From: Kofleriaceae bacterium
GTDB taxonomy: Bacteria > Myxococcota_A > Polyangia > Haliangiales > Haliangiaceae
Reading direction: 5' to 3'
NCBI GenBank assembly: GCA_024762925.1
Contig: JANTGM010000017.1
Coordinates: forward strand, 1-64,000
DNA length: 64,000 nt
The notes under the pieces are model-generated. The model searched no databases and was not told the origin of the DNA. It saw nothing but the letters and a program-made list of their open reading frames with translations. A program made the position numbers and the translations under genes. Below, one piece after another: positions 1-6,803 of the stretch; the first letter of the stretch is position 1; each line of letters starts with the position of its first letter.

Positions 1-257
1 CGATTGATGACATCAGTGTTTCTCGGTTTCAGGCATTTTTCCGACGGCGGCATGGGCGTTGGTTTGTCTGTGATGCGGGATCGAGCAATGGAACACGGGT
101 CGATGGCAAGAAGCTGGAACCTCGCACGGAAGCTGAAGTCGTAAGCAACACCAAGCTGCGTTTTGGGGCCATCATGTACCGCTTTCACACCGCCGACTCC
201 TTGTACGATTTGCTCGTAAACTGGCGCACAGGCGATCCTGCTCCCAATTGTGACTAG
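1..257 (+). CDS. FHA-domain protein, 3' end only
   Basis: The reading frame enters from the left edge, so only the last 84 residues are visible. They carry the core of a forkhead-associated phosphothreonine-binding domain: SRFQAFF, then W-F-V-C-D-A-GSSNGT-R-V-D-G, the usual S..H/Q and GSSNGT signatures, followed by the last beta strands and a tail of about 25 residues. The His common after SR in FHA domains is Gln here. Any N-terminal domain lies outside the window. FHA proteins bind pThr on partners of Ser/Thr kinases, and several such kinases lie in the same window. The role is inferred from the domain only. Confidence 0.85.
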   Translation, partial: IDDISVSRFQAFFRRRHGRWFVCDAGSSNGTRVDGKKLEPRTEAEVVSNTKLRFGAIMYRFHTADSLYDLLVNWRTGDPAPNCD

Positions 258-293
258 GCTCTAGATACCGCGAAGTTCACGAAAGCTCTCAGG

Positions 294-644
294 ATGGCCC
301 ACTTCGATACCGCTTCGATGGACGAAGAAGAATTCTTACACCGGCAACTGTGCCCGGATGGGTCATGCATTGGCGTTCTCGACAGTGAAGGCGTCTGCAA
401 GGAGTGCGGAATGGTTGGCAGCGAGTCCACAACCGATCCACGGCTTCGAGGCATGAAGAAGGAAGAGGTTGTGACGCCTCCACCGGGCGCGAGCGACGAA
501 ACCCGCAAAACGGCAACGGTCGAAGCCGAGAGCGCCGACGATCTGCCCGATGACTTCAAGAATCGTCGGCTTTGCCCCGATGGCGCATGCATTGGAGTTG
601 TTGGTGACGATGGCGTCTGTGGCGAGTGCGGATCCGTTGCCTAA
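294..644 (+). CDS. Small protein with two copies of a four-Cys (zinc-ribbon-like) motif
   Basis: This 116-residue acidic protein has no signal peptide or membrane segment. It contains the same module twice, at about residues 19-39 and 92-112: R-x-LCPDG-x-CIGV-x4-GVC-x-ECG, a C-x4-C-x9-C-x2-C arrangement. Four Cys per copy fits one zinc ion each, though zinc binding is inferred and not seen. The linker between copies is Pro/Glu/Thr-rich and probably disordered. It lies 37 bases after the FHA gene on the same strand, so the two may be cotranscribed. I do not recognise a function; a protein- or RNA-binding adaptor is one possibility. Confidence 0.75.
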   Translation: MAHFDTASMDEEEFLHRQLCPDGSCIGVLDSEGVCKECGMVGSESTTDPRLRGMKKEEVVTPPPGASDETRKTATVEAESADDLPDDFKNRRLCPDGACIGVVGDDGVCGECGSVA

Positions 645-683
645 GCCCGCCTCGCATCTCTTGACCGACGCCTGGTGAGGGCT

Positions 684-703
684 ATACTCCTATAGTCCAG
701 TAT
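684..703. promoter_or_regulatory. Imperfect palindrome, candidate operator of the Rrf2 regulator
   Basis: ATACT (684-688) and AGTAT (699-703) form 5-base inverted arms around CCTATAGTCC, about 30 bases before the ATG at 735. Rrf2-family operators are AT-rich dyads of similar size with an ACT..TATAGTC-like core. Autoregulation and control of the downstream cysteine genes are inferred from position. Confidence 0.4.
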
Positions 704-734
704 GGTTCACGGGAACACCGACTAGGCCTTGTGT

Positions 735-1205
735 ATGCGCCTCTCAGCTAAAACAAAGTATGGAGTCCGAGCTGTCTTTGATATCGCCTACCACTCGCAA
801 GACCATCAGGGAATCGCCATTCAAGCCAAGGATATCGCGCTTCGGGAGCACATCCCACTCCGCTACCTAGAGCAGATCTTTCAGGATTTACGGCGAGCCG
901 GCATCATTGAGAGCAAGCGGGGGCCCCGTGGCGGTTACTTGCTGAAACGCGCCCCCGAGGAGCTGAGCCTCGCCGAGATCGTTGCAGTGTTGCAGGGCCC
1001 CATCCAAGACCTCTTCACTCTTGATGAGGGTGATGGTGCCAGCGAGAAGAAACCCACATCGCACGTCGTCACCGGCGCACTGTGGGAAGACCTCGGTTCC
1101 GTTCTCACAGAGTGGTTCAACAACATCACACTTGCCGATTTGGTGGAGCGCGGCAATGCCTTGGAGGTTGCTCGCGAGCCCGCATCCACCATGTACTTCA
1201 TCTAG
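735..1205 (+). CDS. Rrf2-family transcriptional regulator, CymR-like
   Basis: The 156-residue protein starts MRLSAKTKYGVRAVFDIA, the hallmark N-terminus of the Rrf2 family. A winged helix-turn-helix follows (residues 25-65, including IPLRYLEQIF and the wing RGPRGGYLL). The C-terminal half has none of the three conserved Cys that hold the Fe-S cluster in IscR/NsrR, so it should not be a cluster sensor. Cluster-free Rrf2 proteins such as Bacillus CymR control cysteine metabolism and work with CysK, and cysK is the next gene, 26 bases downstream. I take ATG at 735; a TTG two codons upstream is in frame but adds nothing conserved. A role as cysteine-responsive repressor is therefore likely but inferred. 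Confidence 0.85.
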   Translation: MRLSAKTKYGVRAVFDIAYHSQDHQGIAIQAKDIALREHIPLRYLEQIFQDLRRAGIIESKRGPRGGYLLKRAPEELSLAEIVAVLQGPIQDLFTLDEGDGASEKKPTSHVVTGALWEDLGSVLTEWFNNITLADLVERGNALEVAREPASTMYFI

Positions 1206-1231
1206 AACACTACGAACATTTCTGATTCCTC

Positions 1232-2194
1232 ATGAAATCGACGTCCAGCACCGCAGACAATAGCCGTCTCCAAACAGTGTCCTCGTTAATCGACCTAATT
1301 GGTCGCACCCCACTCATCCGCCTAAAGCGAGTCGCCCCTGCGGGTGGTGCGGAGATTTGGGCAAAGTGCGAGCAGTACAACCCAGGCGGTTCGATAAAGG
1401 ACCGCATGGCACTGTCGCTGGTCACGCAGGCCGAGGAAGATGGCTTGCTCGTTCCTGGCAAGTCGACGATCGTGGAACCCACATCGGGAAACACAGGAAT
1501 CGGACTGGCGATTGTTTGTTCGGCCAAGGGCTATCCACTGGTACTAACGATGCCGGAGTCCATGTCACTTGAGCGGCGCGCCCTTCTTGAGAGCTATGGG
1601 GCCAAGCTCATTCTCACGCCCGCAGCTGACGCGATGAATGGAGCCGTTCGGCGGGCTCGCATGCTGGCAGCAGAGGGCGACCACTACTTCATGCCGGATC
1701 AGTTCGAGAATCCTGCGAATCCTGCGGTTCATGCTCGTACCACGGCGCCCGAAATCCTCGAACAGATGAATGGCGAGAGTATCGACGGCTTTGTGGCCGG
1801 AATTGGCACCGGCGGCACCATCACTGGGGTTGGATCCGTTCTGAAGAAAGAGGCACCAGGCTGCCTCATCTATGGGATCGAGCCAGAAGGCAGCCCGGTT
1901 CTCTCCGGTGGCAAAGCGGGCTTTCACAGGATTCAGGGAATTGGGGCGGGATTTGTCCCCGGTGTTTTGAACCGCGACGTGATTACCGAGATTCGTGCCG
2001 TTTCCGATCGCGATGCCTATGTCATGTCAAAGCGCTTGGCAAAGGAGGAAGGCCTCTTGGTGGGAATCTCAAGCGGCGCGAATGTGCACGTCGCGTCCCA
2101 GTTGGCGATGAAACTCGGCCCTGGCAAGCGTGTAGTCACCATCTTGTGCGACACCGGCGAGCGCTATTTTAGCCTCGAGGAGTACTTCAAGTAG
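1232..2194 (+). CDS. cysK: Cysteine synthase A (O-acetylserine sulfhydrylase)
   Basis: This PLP enzyme makes cysteine from O-acetylserine and sulfide in the cytoplasm. At 320 residues it has the family length. The N-terminal LIGRTPLIRLKRV is followed by NPGGSIKDR with the PLP lysine at about residue 56, the substrate loop PTSGNTGIGLA, the phosphate-binding GIGTGGTITG, and the C-terminal LCDTGERYFS whose serine contacts PLP. ATG at 1232 leaves a short leader before the conserved core. It follows the Rrf2 gene by 26 bases and precedes the CysO/CysM/Mec set, giving this organism both the free-sulfide and the carrier-bound routes in one locus. In Bacillus, CysK is also the corepressor partner of CymR. 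Confidence 0.95.
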   Translation: MKSTSSTADNSRLQTVSSLIDLIGRTPLIRLKRVAPAGGAEIWAKCEQYNPGGSIKDRMALSLVTQAEEDGLLVPGKSTIVEPTSGNTGIGLAIVCSAKGYPLVLTMPESMSLERRALLESYGAKLILTPAADAMNGAVRRARMLAAEGDHYFMPDQFENPANPAVHARTTAPEILEQMNGESIDGFVAGIGTGGTITGVGSVLKKEAPGCLIYGIEPEGSPVLSGGKAGFHRIQGIGAGFVPGVLNRDVITEIRAVSDRDAYVMSKRLAKEEGLLVGISSGANVHVASQLAMKLGPGKRVVTILCDTGERYFSLEEYFK

Positions 2195-2240
2195 CGTGTA
2201 GTCTGCTTCGCAGTTGTGATTCAGTAGTAAAGTAGTCGCT

Positions 2241-2519
2241 ATGGCAACCGTTCGAATCCCAACCCCACTTCGCAAGCATACCGATGGCAAAGAGGAAGTC
2301 AGCGCTGCGGGCTCCACGATCGACGAACTCATTACCGATCTCGAAAAGAACTACCCGGGCATCAAAGCTCGTATCTGTGATGAGTCTGGAGCCGTCCGAA
2401 AGTTCGTGAATATCTTTGCGAACGAAGAGGACATTCGCTACCTCGACAACCTTCAGACGCCTGTGAACGACAGCGATGAGGTCTCAATTATTCCGGCAAT
2501 CGCTGGAGGCGTGGCCTGA
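2241..2519 (+). CDS. cysO: CysO-like sulfur-carrier protein (ubiquitin-like, MoaD/ThiS fold)
   Basis: The 92-residue beta-grasp protein resembles mycobacterial CysO along its length: TVRIPTPLRKHTDGK, DLEKNYPGIKARI, a central FVNIF-N-EDIRY and a C-terminal SIIPAIAGG. In the CysO route the terminal Gly is turned into a thiocarboxylate that donates sulfur to O-phosphoserine on CysM. Here two residues, Val-Ala, follow the Gly-Gly, so the protein as encoded cannot be thiocarboxylated until they are removed. The JAMM protease encoded two genes on is the natural candidate. The gene lies 46 bases after cysK and overlaps the next gene through a CTGA junction. Assignment to CysO rather than MoaD rests on similarity and on the adjacent cysM and mec. 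Confidence 0.88.
   Translation: MATVRIPTPLRKHTDGKEEVSAAGSTIDELITDLEKNYPGIKARICDESGAVRKFVNIFANEEDIRYLDNLQTPVNDSDEVSIIPAIAGGVA
2505..2518 (+). promoter_or_regulatory. Shine-Dalgarno and CTG start codon of cysM
   Basis: GGAGG at 2505-2509 sits six bases before CTG at 2516-2518, and that CTG overlaps the TGA of cysO (2517-2519). No ATG, GTG or TTG occurs in this frame between the in-frame stop at 2477-2479 and GTG at 2594, which is too late because it would remove the conserved VELIGNTPLIRL. Confidence 0.65.
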
Positions 2520-3466
2520 GCCTTCACAGCAACCAGCGCGTCAATTCGCCGGTCGAACTCATCGGCAACACGCCGCTAATCCGACTACGCTCTGTGGAGA
2601 AGCGCGCAGGTGGCGCCCGCGAGGTGTGGGCCAAGTGTGAGTTTGAAAACCCCGGTGGCTCCGTCAAAGATCGAGCTGCCCGGCAAATGGTGCTCGATGC
2701 CATCGAGCGTGGCTTCCTAAAACCGAACGATCCAAACGGGAAACGCCTCATCGATTCGACAAGCGGCAATACCGGCGTTGCGTACTCGATGATCGGTGCC
2801 GTGTTGGGTGTGCCCATCACGCTGGTGATGCCATCAAACGTCTCGCTAGCGCGCAAGAACATCATCAGTGCCTATGGCACGGAGATTATCTACTCAAGCG
2901 AACTAGAGGGCTCCGACGGTGCCATCGTGGTCGCCAAAGATCTCGCTAAGAAAAACCCTGAGCGCTATTTCTACCCCGATCAGTACGCAAACGAGAGCAA
3001 CCCAAAGGCGCACTACCTAACTACGGGACCAGAGATTTCCGCCATATTGGGCGATCGCATAACGCACTTTTGCGCAGGCGTTGGAACCACTGGCACCGTC
3101 ATGGGCACAGGACGCTTCTTCAAAGAATCGCATCCTGACGTCGCTGTGGTCGCGATCGAGCCTGATGATTCGTTTCACGGCCTCGAAGGTCTCAAACACC
3201 TCGACACCTCGATCGTGCCGCCAATTTGGAACCCCGAAGGCATTGTCGATCGACGCCTTCCCGTTGGTACGGAAGAAGGCTGGGATGCCTCCGAGCGCCT
3301 TGTGAACGATGAGGGCATCTTCGTGGGTCACTCAGCTGGAGCGAACGTTGCGGGTGCCTGTGCGCTGGCCAAGGAAGCTGGCCCGGGTTCTTGTGTGGTC
3401 ACCATCTTGCCCGACCGCGGCGATCGCTACTTCAAACCAATGGCCTGGGAGAAGGACTATGCCTAA
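2516..3466 (+). CDS. cysM: Cysteine synthase CysM, carrier-dependent type
   Basis: This PLP enzyme of the CysK/CysM family has 316 residues when read from CTG 2516. The N-terminus then contains PVELIGNTPLIRL, the PLP-lysine motif NPGGSVKDR (Lys about 51), STSGNTGVAYSMIG, the phosphate loop GVGTTGTVMG and the C-terminal PDRGDRYFKP. The segment GLKHLDTSIVPPIW is typical of CysM and CBS-like members. In mycobacteria CysM uses O-phosphoserine and CysO thiocarboxylate; the flanking cysO and mec genes support the same use here. The start is unusual: starting at the first standard codon (GTG 2594) would delete the first strand and conserved motif. It overlaps cysO by 4 bases and mec by 8, so translational coupling is likely. 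Confidence 0.9.
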   Translation: MSLHSNQRVNSPVELIGNTPLIRLRSVEKRAGGAREVWAKCEFENPGGSVKDRAARQMVLDAIERGFLKPNDPNGKRLIDSTSGNTGVAYSMIGAVLGVPITLVMPSNVSLARKNIISAYGTEIIYSSELEGSDGAIVVAKDLAKKNPERYFYPDQYANESNPKAHYLTTGPEISAILGDRITHFCAGVGTTGTVMGTGRFFKESHPDVAVVAIEPDDSFHGLEGLKHLDTSIVPPIWNPEGIVDRRLPVGTEEGWDASERLVNDEGIFVGHSAGANVAGACALAKEAGPGSCVVTILPDRGDRYFKPMAWEKDYA

Positions 3467-3944
3467 GCCCAAGCCCATCTCCTTTTCCCGAGAAGTGCTC
3501 GAGAGCGTCTACCGAGAAGCCCGATCGAGCTACCCTGCGGAGTGTTGCGGCTGGCTAGCCGGTCCCAAATCGCAAGACGTAGCGACGCGACTTCGGACTT
3601 GTACGAACGCTCAGGCCAGTGGAGATCACCCAACCCAGGCGGATCGCACCGTGGACACCGCGTATGTCATTGGCGGCGCTGACCTTCTCGCCCTCAACCG
3701 AGAACTCAATGGAGAGGAACCCGCGAAACTCATCTATCACTCGCATTACAATGGCCGTGCCTACTTTTCCGAGACCGACCATCAAGTGGCCACGAGCCCT
3801 TGGGGCGATGGCCCGGTCTACCCTGTTCAGCAACTCGTGGTAGGGATTGGCCCGAGACGTGTCGAAGAAGCCGTGCTATTTGCCTGGTCTGATGAGGATG
3901 AGGGGTTTATCGAGATTGCGCGCTTTGAAGGCGCAGAAATCTAG
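3459..3944 (+). CDS. mec: Mec-like JAMM/MPN+ zinc metalloprotease
   Basis: The 161-residue protein has a complete JAMM site: Glu28 in PAECCGWL, then His94-Ser-His96, seven residues, Ser104-x2-Asp107. In Mycobacterium, Mec hydrolyses the CysO-cysteine adduct made by CysM and frees cysteine. Here it could also trim the Val-Ala tail of the carrier. I start it at ATG 3459, inside the end of cysM (8-base overlap), because GGAGAAGG just upstream is a good ribosome site and MPKPKPISFSREVLE leads straight into the fold; upstream in-frame sequence is the cysM shadow. It is soluble and cytoplasmic, with no signal peptide. larE follows after about 20 bases. Confidence 0.9.
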   Translation: MPKPKPISFSREVLESVYREARSSYPAECCGWLAGPKSQDVATRLRTCTNAQASGDHPTQADRTVDTAYVIGGADLLALNRELNGEEPAKLIYHSHYNGRAYFSETDHQVATSPWGDGPVYPVQQLVVGIGPRRVEEAVLFAWSDEDEGFIEIARFEGAEI

Positions 3945-3965
3945 TCTAGATACGTGCCTGTGGCG

Positions 3966-4796
3966 ATGAACAAGCTCGAAACACTACAGACGATCCTTCG
4001 CGGCTACGAGCGCGTGTTGGTGGCGTTCTCGGGTGGGGTCGACTCAACCTTTCTGGCCAAGGTGGCTGTCGACACTCTTGGCGATCAATGCCACGCCATC
4101 ACCTGTGTGTCGGTCACCATGGCGCAAAGCGAAATCGATGATGCGCGCTCGTTGGGGCAAGAACTTGGATTTGCCGAGCGACACCACCTCATCGACTCCG
4201 ATGAGCTTGCCCAGCCGGGGTATGCCGCCAATCCAACCAATCGCTGTGCCCTTTGCAAGACCGAACTGATGGATCATGCAGCCCCCCTCGCCGCTAAGCT
4301 CGGCGGACTACGAATTCTTCTGGGCACCAATACTGATGACCTGGGCGACTATCGACCTGGAATCGCGGCTGCGGCCAAGCGCGGGTCTGCGGCTCCTATG
4401 GTGGAAGCTCAAATGGACAAGAATGATGTTCGCGCGCTTTCCAAGTCTTTGGGGCTTCGAACTTGGGACAAGCCGCAACTCGCATGTCTCTCGTCCCGGT
4501 TTCCCTACGGTGTCGAAATCACCCGAGAGCGCCTCACTGCCGTCGATCGATTTGAAGACGGATTGCGCTCCTTGGGGTTCACCCAGCTGCGCGTTCGCTT
4601 CCACGAATCGATTGGGCGGGTCGAACTCATCCCCGAAGAACTACCTCGGGCTTGCCAACCGGAAATCCGCGACGCCATTGTCCAGCTGGGCAAAGAAGCG
4701 GGATTTGCCTATGTGGCGGTGGACCTCGCGGGGTTCCGCTCGGGTTCCCTCAACGAAACAACACTCGTCCAACTGGGGAGGCGCAGCGATTCGTGA
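3966..4796 (+). CDS. larE: LarE-type ATP-dependent sacrificial sulfur transferase
   Basis: This 276-residue PP-loop ATP pyrophosphatase has VAFSGGVDSTF near its N-terminus, NPTNRCALCK at residues 89-98 and LACLSSRFPYG with Cys174. That Cys matches the Lactobacillus LarE residue that gives up its sulfur. LarE activates a pyridine carboxylate with AMP and converts it to a thiocarboxylate during nickel-pincer cofactor synthesis. No larA, larB or larC is visible here; the gene sits in a cysteine operon, 21 bases after mec. It may therefore serve the CysO carrier, which is speculation based on shared chemistry. In-frame GTG codons at 3954 and 3960 are alternative starts; ATG 3966 fits the family N-terminus best. 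Confidence 0.88.
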   Translation: MNKLETLQTILRGYERVLVAFSGGVDSTFLAKVAVDTLGDQCHAITCVSVTMAQSEIDDARSLGQELGFAERHHLIDSDELAQPGYAANPTNRCALCKTELMDHAAPLAAKLGGLRILLGTNTDDLGDYRPGIAAAAKRGSAAPMVEAQMDKNDVRALSKSLGLRTWDKPQLACLSSRFPYGVEITRERLTAVDRFEDGLRSLGFTQLRVRFHESIGRVELIPEELPRACQPEIRDAIVQLGKEAGFAYVAVDLAGFRSGSLNETTLVQLGRRSDS

Positions 4797-5437
4797 GGCC
4801 CACAGCTTTGCGAGTTCTTCTTACTCTCGTTGCCACCGTCGCGATGCCGCTCGCCCATGCCCAAGCTGAGGATGCGCCACCCCTCACAAAGCGGGATGCA
4901 GCGTGGGCGGAGAAACTCGAAGCTGCAAAGACTCCTGGAACCGAGGCGGCCAAGAAGGCCTGGCGCAAGAAGCTCGCCAAACGCATCGGCAAGCGACCGG
5001 CAGCCCCAGTAAACATCTACAACAAGTGGACTCACGAATACCTTGTCTTTGATGCCGGTGACACGCGACAACCTCCTGCTGACGTGGCAAATCAATTTCT
5101 GCGTTGCCACTTCACAAACGAGCCCACACAAATGGACCAGCGCCTGGTGTCGGTGCTCTTGCAAGCCGCCAAGAAGTTTCGGGTCAAGCGCGTGGATGTT
5201 GTCTCCGGATTTCGCGATCCAAAGTACAATCTAACGCTGCGCAAAAAGGGCCGCCAAGTGGCGCGAAACAGCGAACACACCCTGGGACATGCGGTCGATT
5301 TCCGACTCCCTGGAGTTGGCGTAAAACGCTTGCATGCCTGGGCACGCACGCTTCGTTTGGGCGGCGTCGGTTTTTATAAGAGCAGCCGGTTTATTCACGT
5401 GGACGTTGGCCGAGTGCGCTACTGGAATGGCACCTAG
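4793..5437 (+). CDS. Secreted M15A/DUF882 (YcbK-like) peptidase family protein
   Basis: The predicted exported protein has 214 residues and starts at GTG 4793, which overlaps the larE stop as GTGA. A signal peptide is clear: ALRVLLTLVATVAMPLAHA then cleavage near AHA-QAED. The C-terminal half holds zinc-ligand motifs of the M15A/DUF882 family, EHTLGHAVDF (HxxGxAxD) and FIHVDVG (HxD). Such proteins are periplasmic peptidoglycan peptidases. The middle region has VVSGFRDPKYN, also family-typical. The coupling to larE is probably just operon packing. The first copy of a dispersed repeat begins at its stop codon. Confidence 0.85.
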   Translation: MRPTALRVLLTLVATVAMPLAHAQAEDAPPLTKRDAAWAEKLEAAKTPGTEAAKKAWRKKLAKRIGKRPAAPVNIYNKWTHEYLVFDAGDTRQPPADVANQFLRCHFTNEPTQMDQRLVSVLLQAAKKFRVKRVDVVSGFRDPKYNLTLRKKGRQVARNSEHTLGHAVDFRLPGVGVKRLHAWARTLRLGGVGFYKSSRFIHVDVGRVRYWNGT

Positions 5438-5603
5438 TGCGCGATCCATGGACAATGATTCGTGATCGCGAAGTCAGCTCGTTTGCTGGCGAGGGAGTTT
5501 GCTGGAGCAAGCGACCGAGGAACAACGAAGAAGAATGGCTGAGCCAGTCTCTCCAGCGGGCGAGAAGACTAGTGAGCGCGTTCGATATTCCTGGATCGCG
5601 CAC
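5437..5603 (+). repeat. Dispersed repeat family 1, copy A (MITE-like)
   Basis: This 167-bp element lies between convergent genes. Its left end is GTGCGCGATCCATGGACA and its right end, read inward on the other strand, is GTGCGCGATCCAGGAATA, giving an imperfect terminal inverted repeat of about 15 bases. Copies B (51735-51912, opposite orientation) and C (59935-60063) share most of the sequence, for example AGCTCGTTTGCTGGCGAG and TGAGCGCGTTC. Relative to B and C this copy lacks about 10 bases (GCGGGAAGAG) in the left third. It can be read as an open frame on either strand, but that is a by-product of the repeat. Confidence 0.85.
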
Positions 5604-5624
5604 CAGGCTGCTCAACCTGATGTT

Positions 5625-6803
5625 CTAGCAGCCGATGTTTGGCTCGATGTGGCATCGCAAGCACATGCGACGGCTGCGCTTCACAAGCGCCCGACACTTG
5701 CGACTGCCACGCCAATCGCGCGGATGGGGATTGGCTCTTGGGGTGCCGATTTCCGCCGAATGGCACTGCGTGCAGAAGGTCTCACGATGACATGAGGCGC
5801 ACTGTTTGATGTTGCGCTGCGCTTCGAACGAGTGATGGTTTGGCCCCCGCCCTGCCAAGCCCTGCAAGTTCCACCCCTCGGGATGATAGGCGCCGGTGCC
5901 GCGAAACTGTCCCCCCTTCTCATCGTCGGCGACTCCCATGCGACTGTGGCAGCCCTGGCAGAATGTCTGCAGTCGGTGACAGCTACTACAATCGGGAGAA
6001 TTGCGACGCGCCTCGATTGCGTGCATCCGGACATAGTCACCCGCGTGAAAATCCATGGGTTTTACAACCCCGTTGTGGCAATCGGCACAGTAGTCCTTCT
6101 TGTGGCAGGTCGCGCAGAAGTTGGCATCGTTCTGCGCTGCGTATTTGTGCGTTGTTCGAAACTCCAAATCGTGAGCCGCCCCGCGAATGCTGCCACTCGG
6201 AACAAGTTCACCAACACCAGGGAACCTGCTCTGTATGCGATCTCCTGCCTCAGCGAGGTGGCATGTGGTGCAACGATCGCTAGCGGCCTTGCCATCGTGA
6301 CAGCCCTGGCAGGTGCGCATCGTCGGTAGGTGGTTTGCGGACGCTTCCTCGACCGCGCTGAAATCACCGTGGCAACGCGCACACGGCGTCCTCCGCGCAA
6401 GGTGAGCCTTGTGGCTAAACTTGAGATTCGGAATTGGCATCTGAACCCGGGCCACACCACCCTCGCCTTCGCGATAGCCAGGGTGACATCGAATGCATGC
6501 CGCTGCAGGCCCGTGGACCACCTTCTCGGGCTGTTGCCGGTCGATTTCGTGGCAGGCTACACAGTCGGCCTCTCGTGGCAGATTGTTATCAAGGCTGGAC
6601 GCCGAGCGCGCGATTCCTGTGTGACAGGATTCGCATGTCATGCCGGCTTTCTCATGCAGAGCGTGAGAGAAACGCAAGGGGAGCTGCTGGTCTGGATAGA
6701 TGATCCGCGAGGGACGTGGCTGCGCTTTCGCCATATTCATGACAAAGCCCGCAGTAGCGATAAGGAGCATCGCCAAGAGAATTTCCCGTCGTCGAGGCAT
6801 CAA
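5625..6803 (-). CDS. 13-haem cytochrome c
   Basis: The 392-residue protein has an N-terminal export signal (EILLAMLLIATAGFVMNMAKA) and thirteen CXXCH haem-binding sites, in order CESCH, CVACH, CIRCH, CARCH, CQGCH, CTTCH, CATCH, CADCH, CSSCH, CQGCH, CASCH, CTQCH and CLRCH. Extra His residues that can act as distal ligands are frequent (FSHALHEK, FSHKAHLA). It should be periplasmic and carry electrons along a haem wire. It is encoded directly after an outer-membrane barrel gene with a 4-base overlap, the arrangement of porin-cytochrome conduits that move electrons across the outer membrane. No inner-membrane quinol oxidase lies nearby, so the electron source is unknown. Confidence 0.9.
   Translation of the reverse strand: MMPRRREILLAMLLIATAGFVMNMAKAQPRPSRIIYPDQQLPLRFSHALHEKAGMTCESCHTGIARSASSLDNNLPREADCVACHEIDRQQPEKVVHGPAAACIRCHPGYREGEGGVARVQMPIPNLKFSHKAHLARRTPCARCHGDFSAVEEASANHLPTMRTCQGCHDGKAASDRCTTCHLAEAGDRIQSRFPGVGELVPSGSIRGAAHDLEFRTTHKYAAQNDANFCATCHKKDYCADCHNGVVKPMDFHAGDYVRMHAIEARRNSPDCSSCHRLQTFCQGCHSRMGVADDEKGGQFRGTGAYHPEGWNLQGLAGRGPNHHSFEAQRNIKQCASCHRETFCTQCHSAEIGTPRANPHPRDWRGSRKCRALVKRSRRMCLRCHIEPNIGC

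Noticed and set aside
2594-2596. GTG 2594 as the cysM start
   Set aside because: It would remove the conserved first motif of the enzyme family and leave the GGAGG site at 2505 unused.
5437-5795. Open frames across the repeat copy A suggesting a small protein gene
   Set aside because: The same frames recur in copies B and C, and they vanish by small deletions in copy C; they come from the repeat sequence and have no conserved start.
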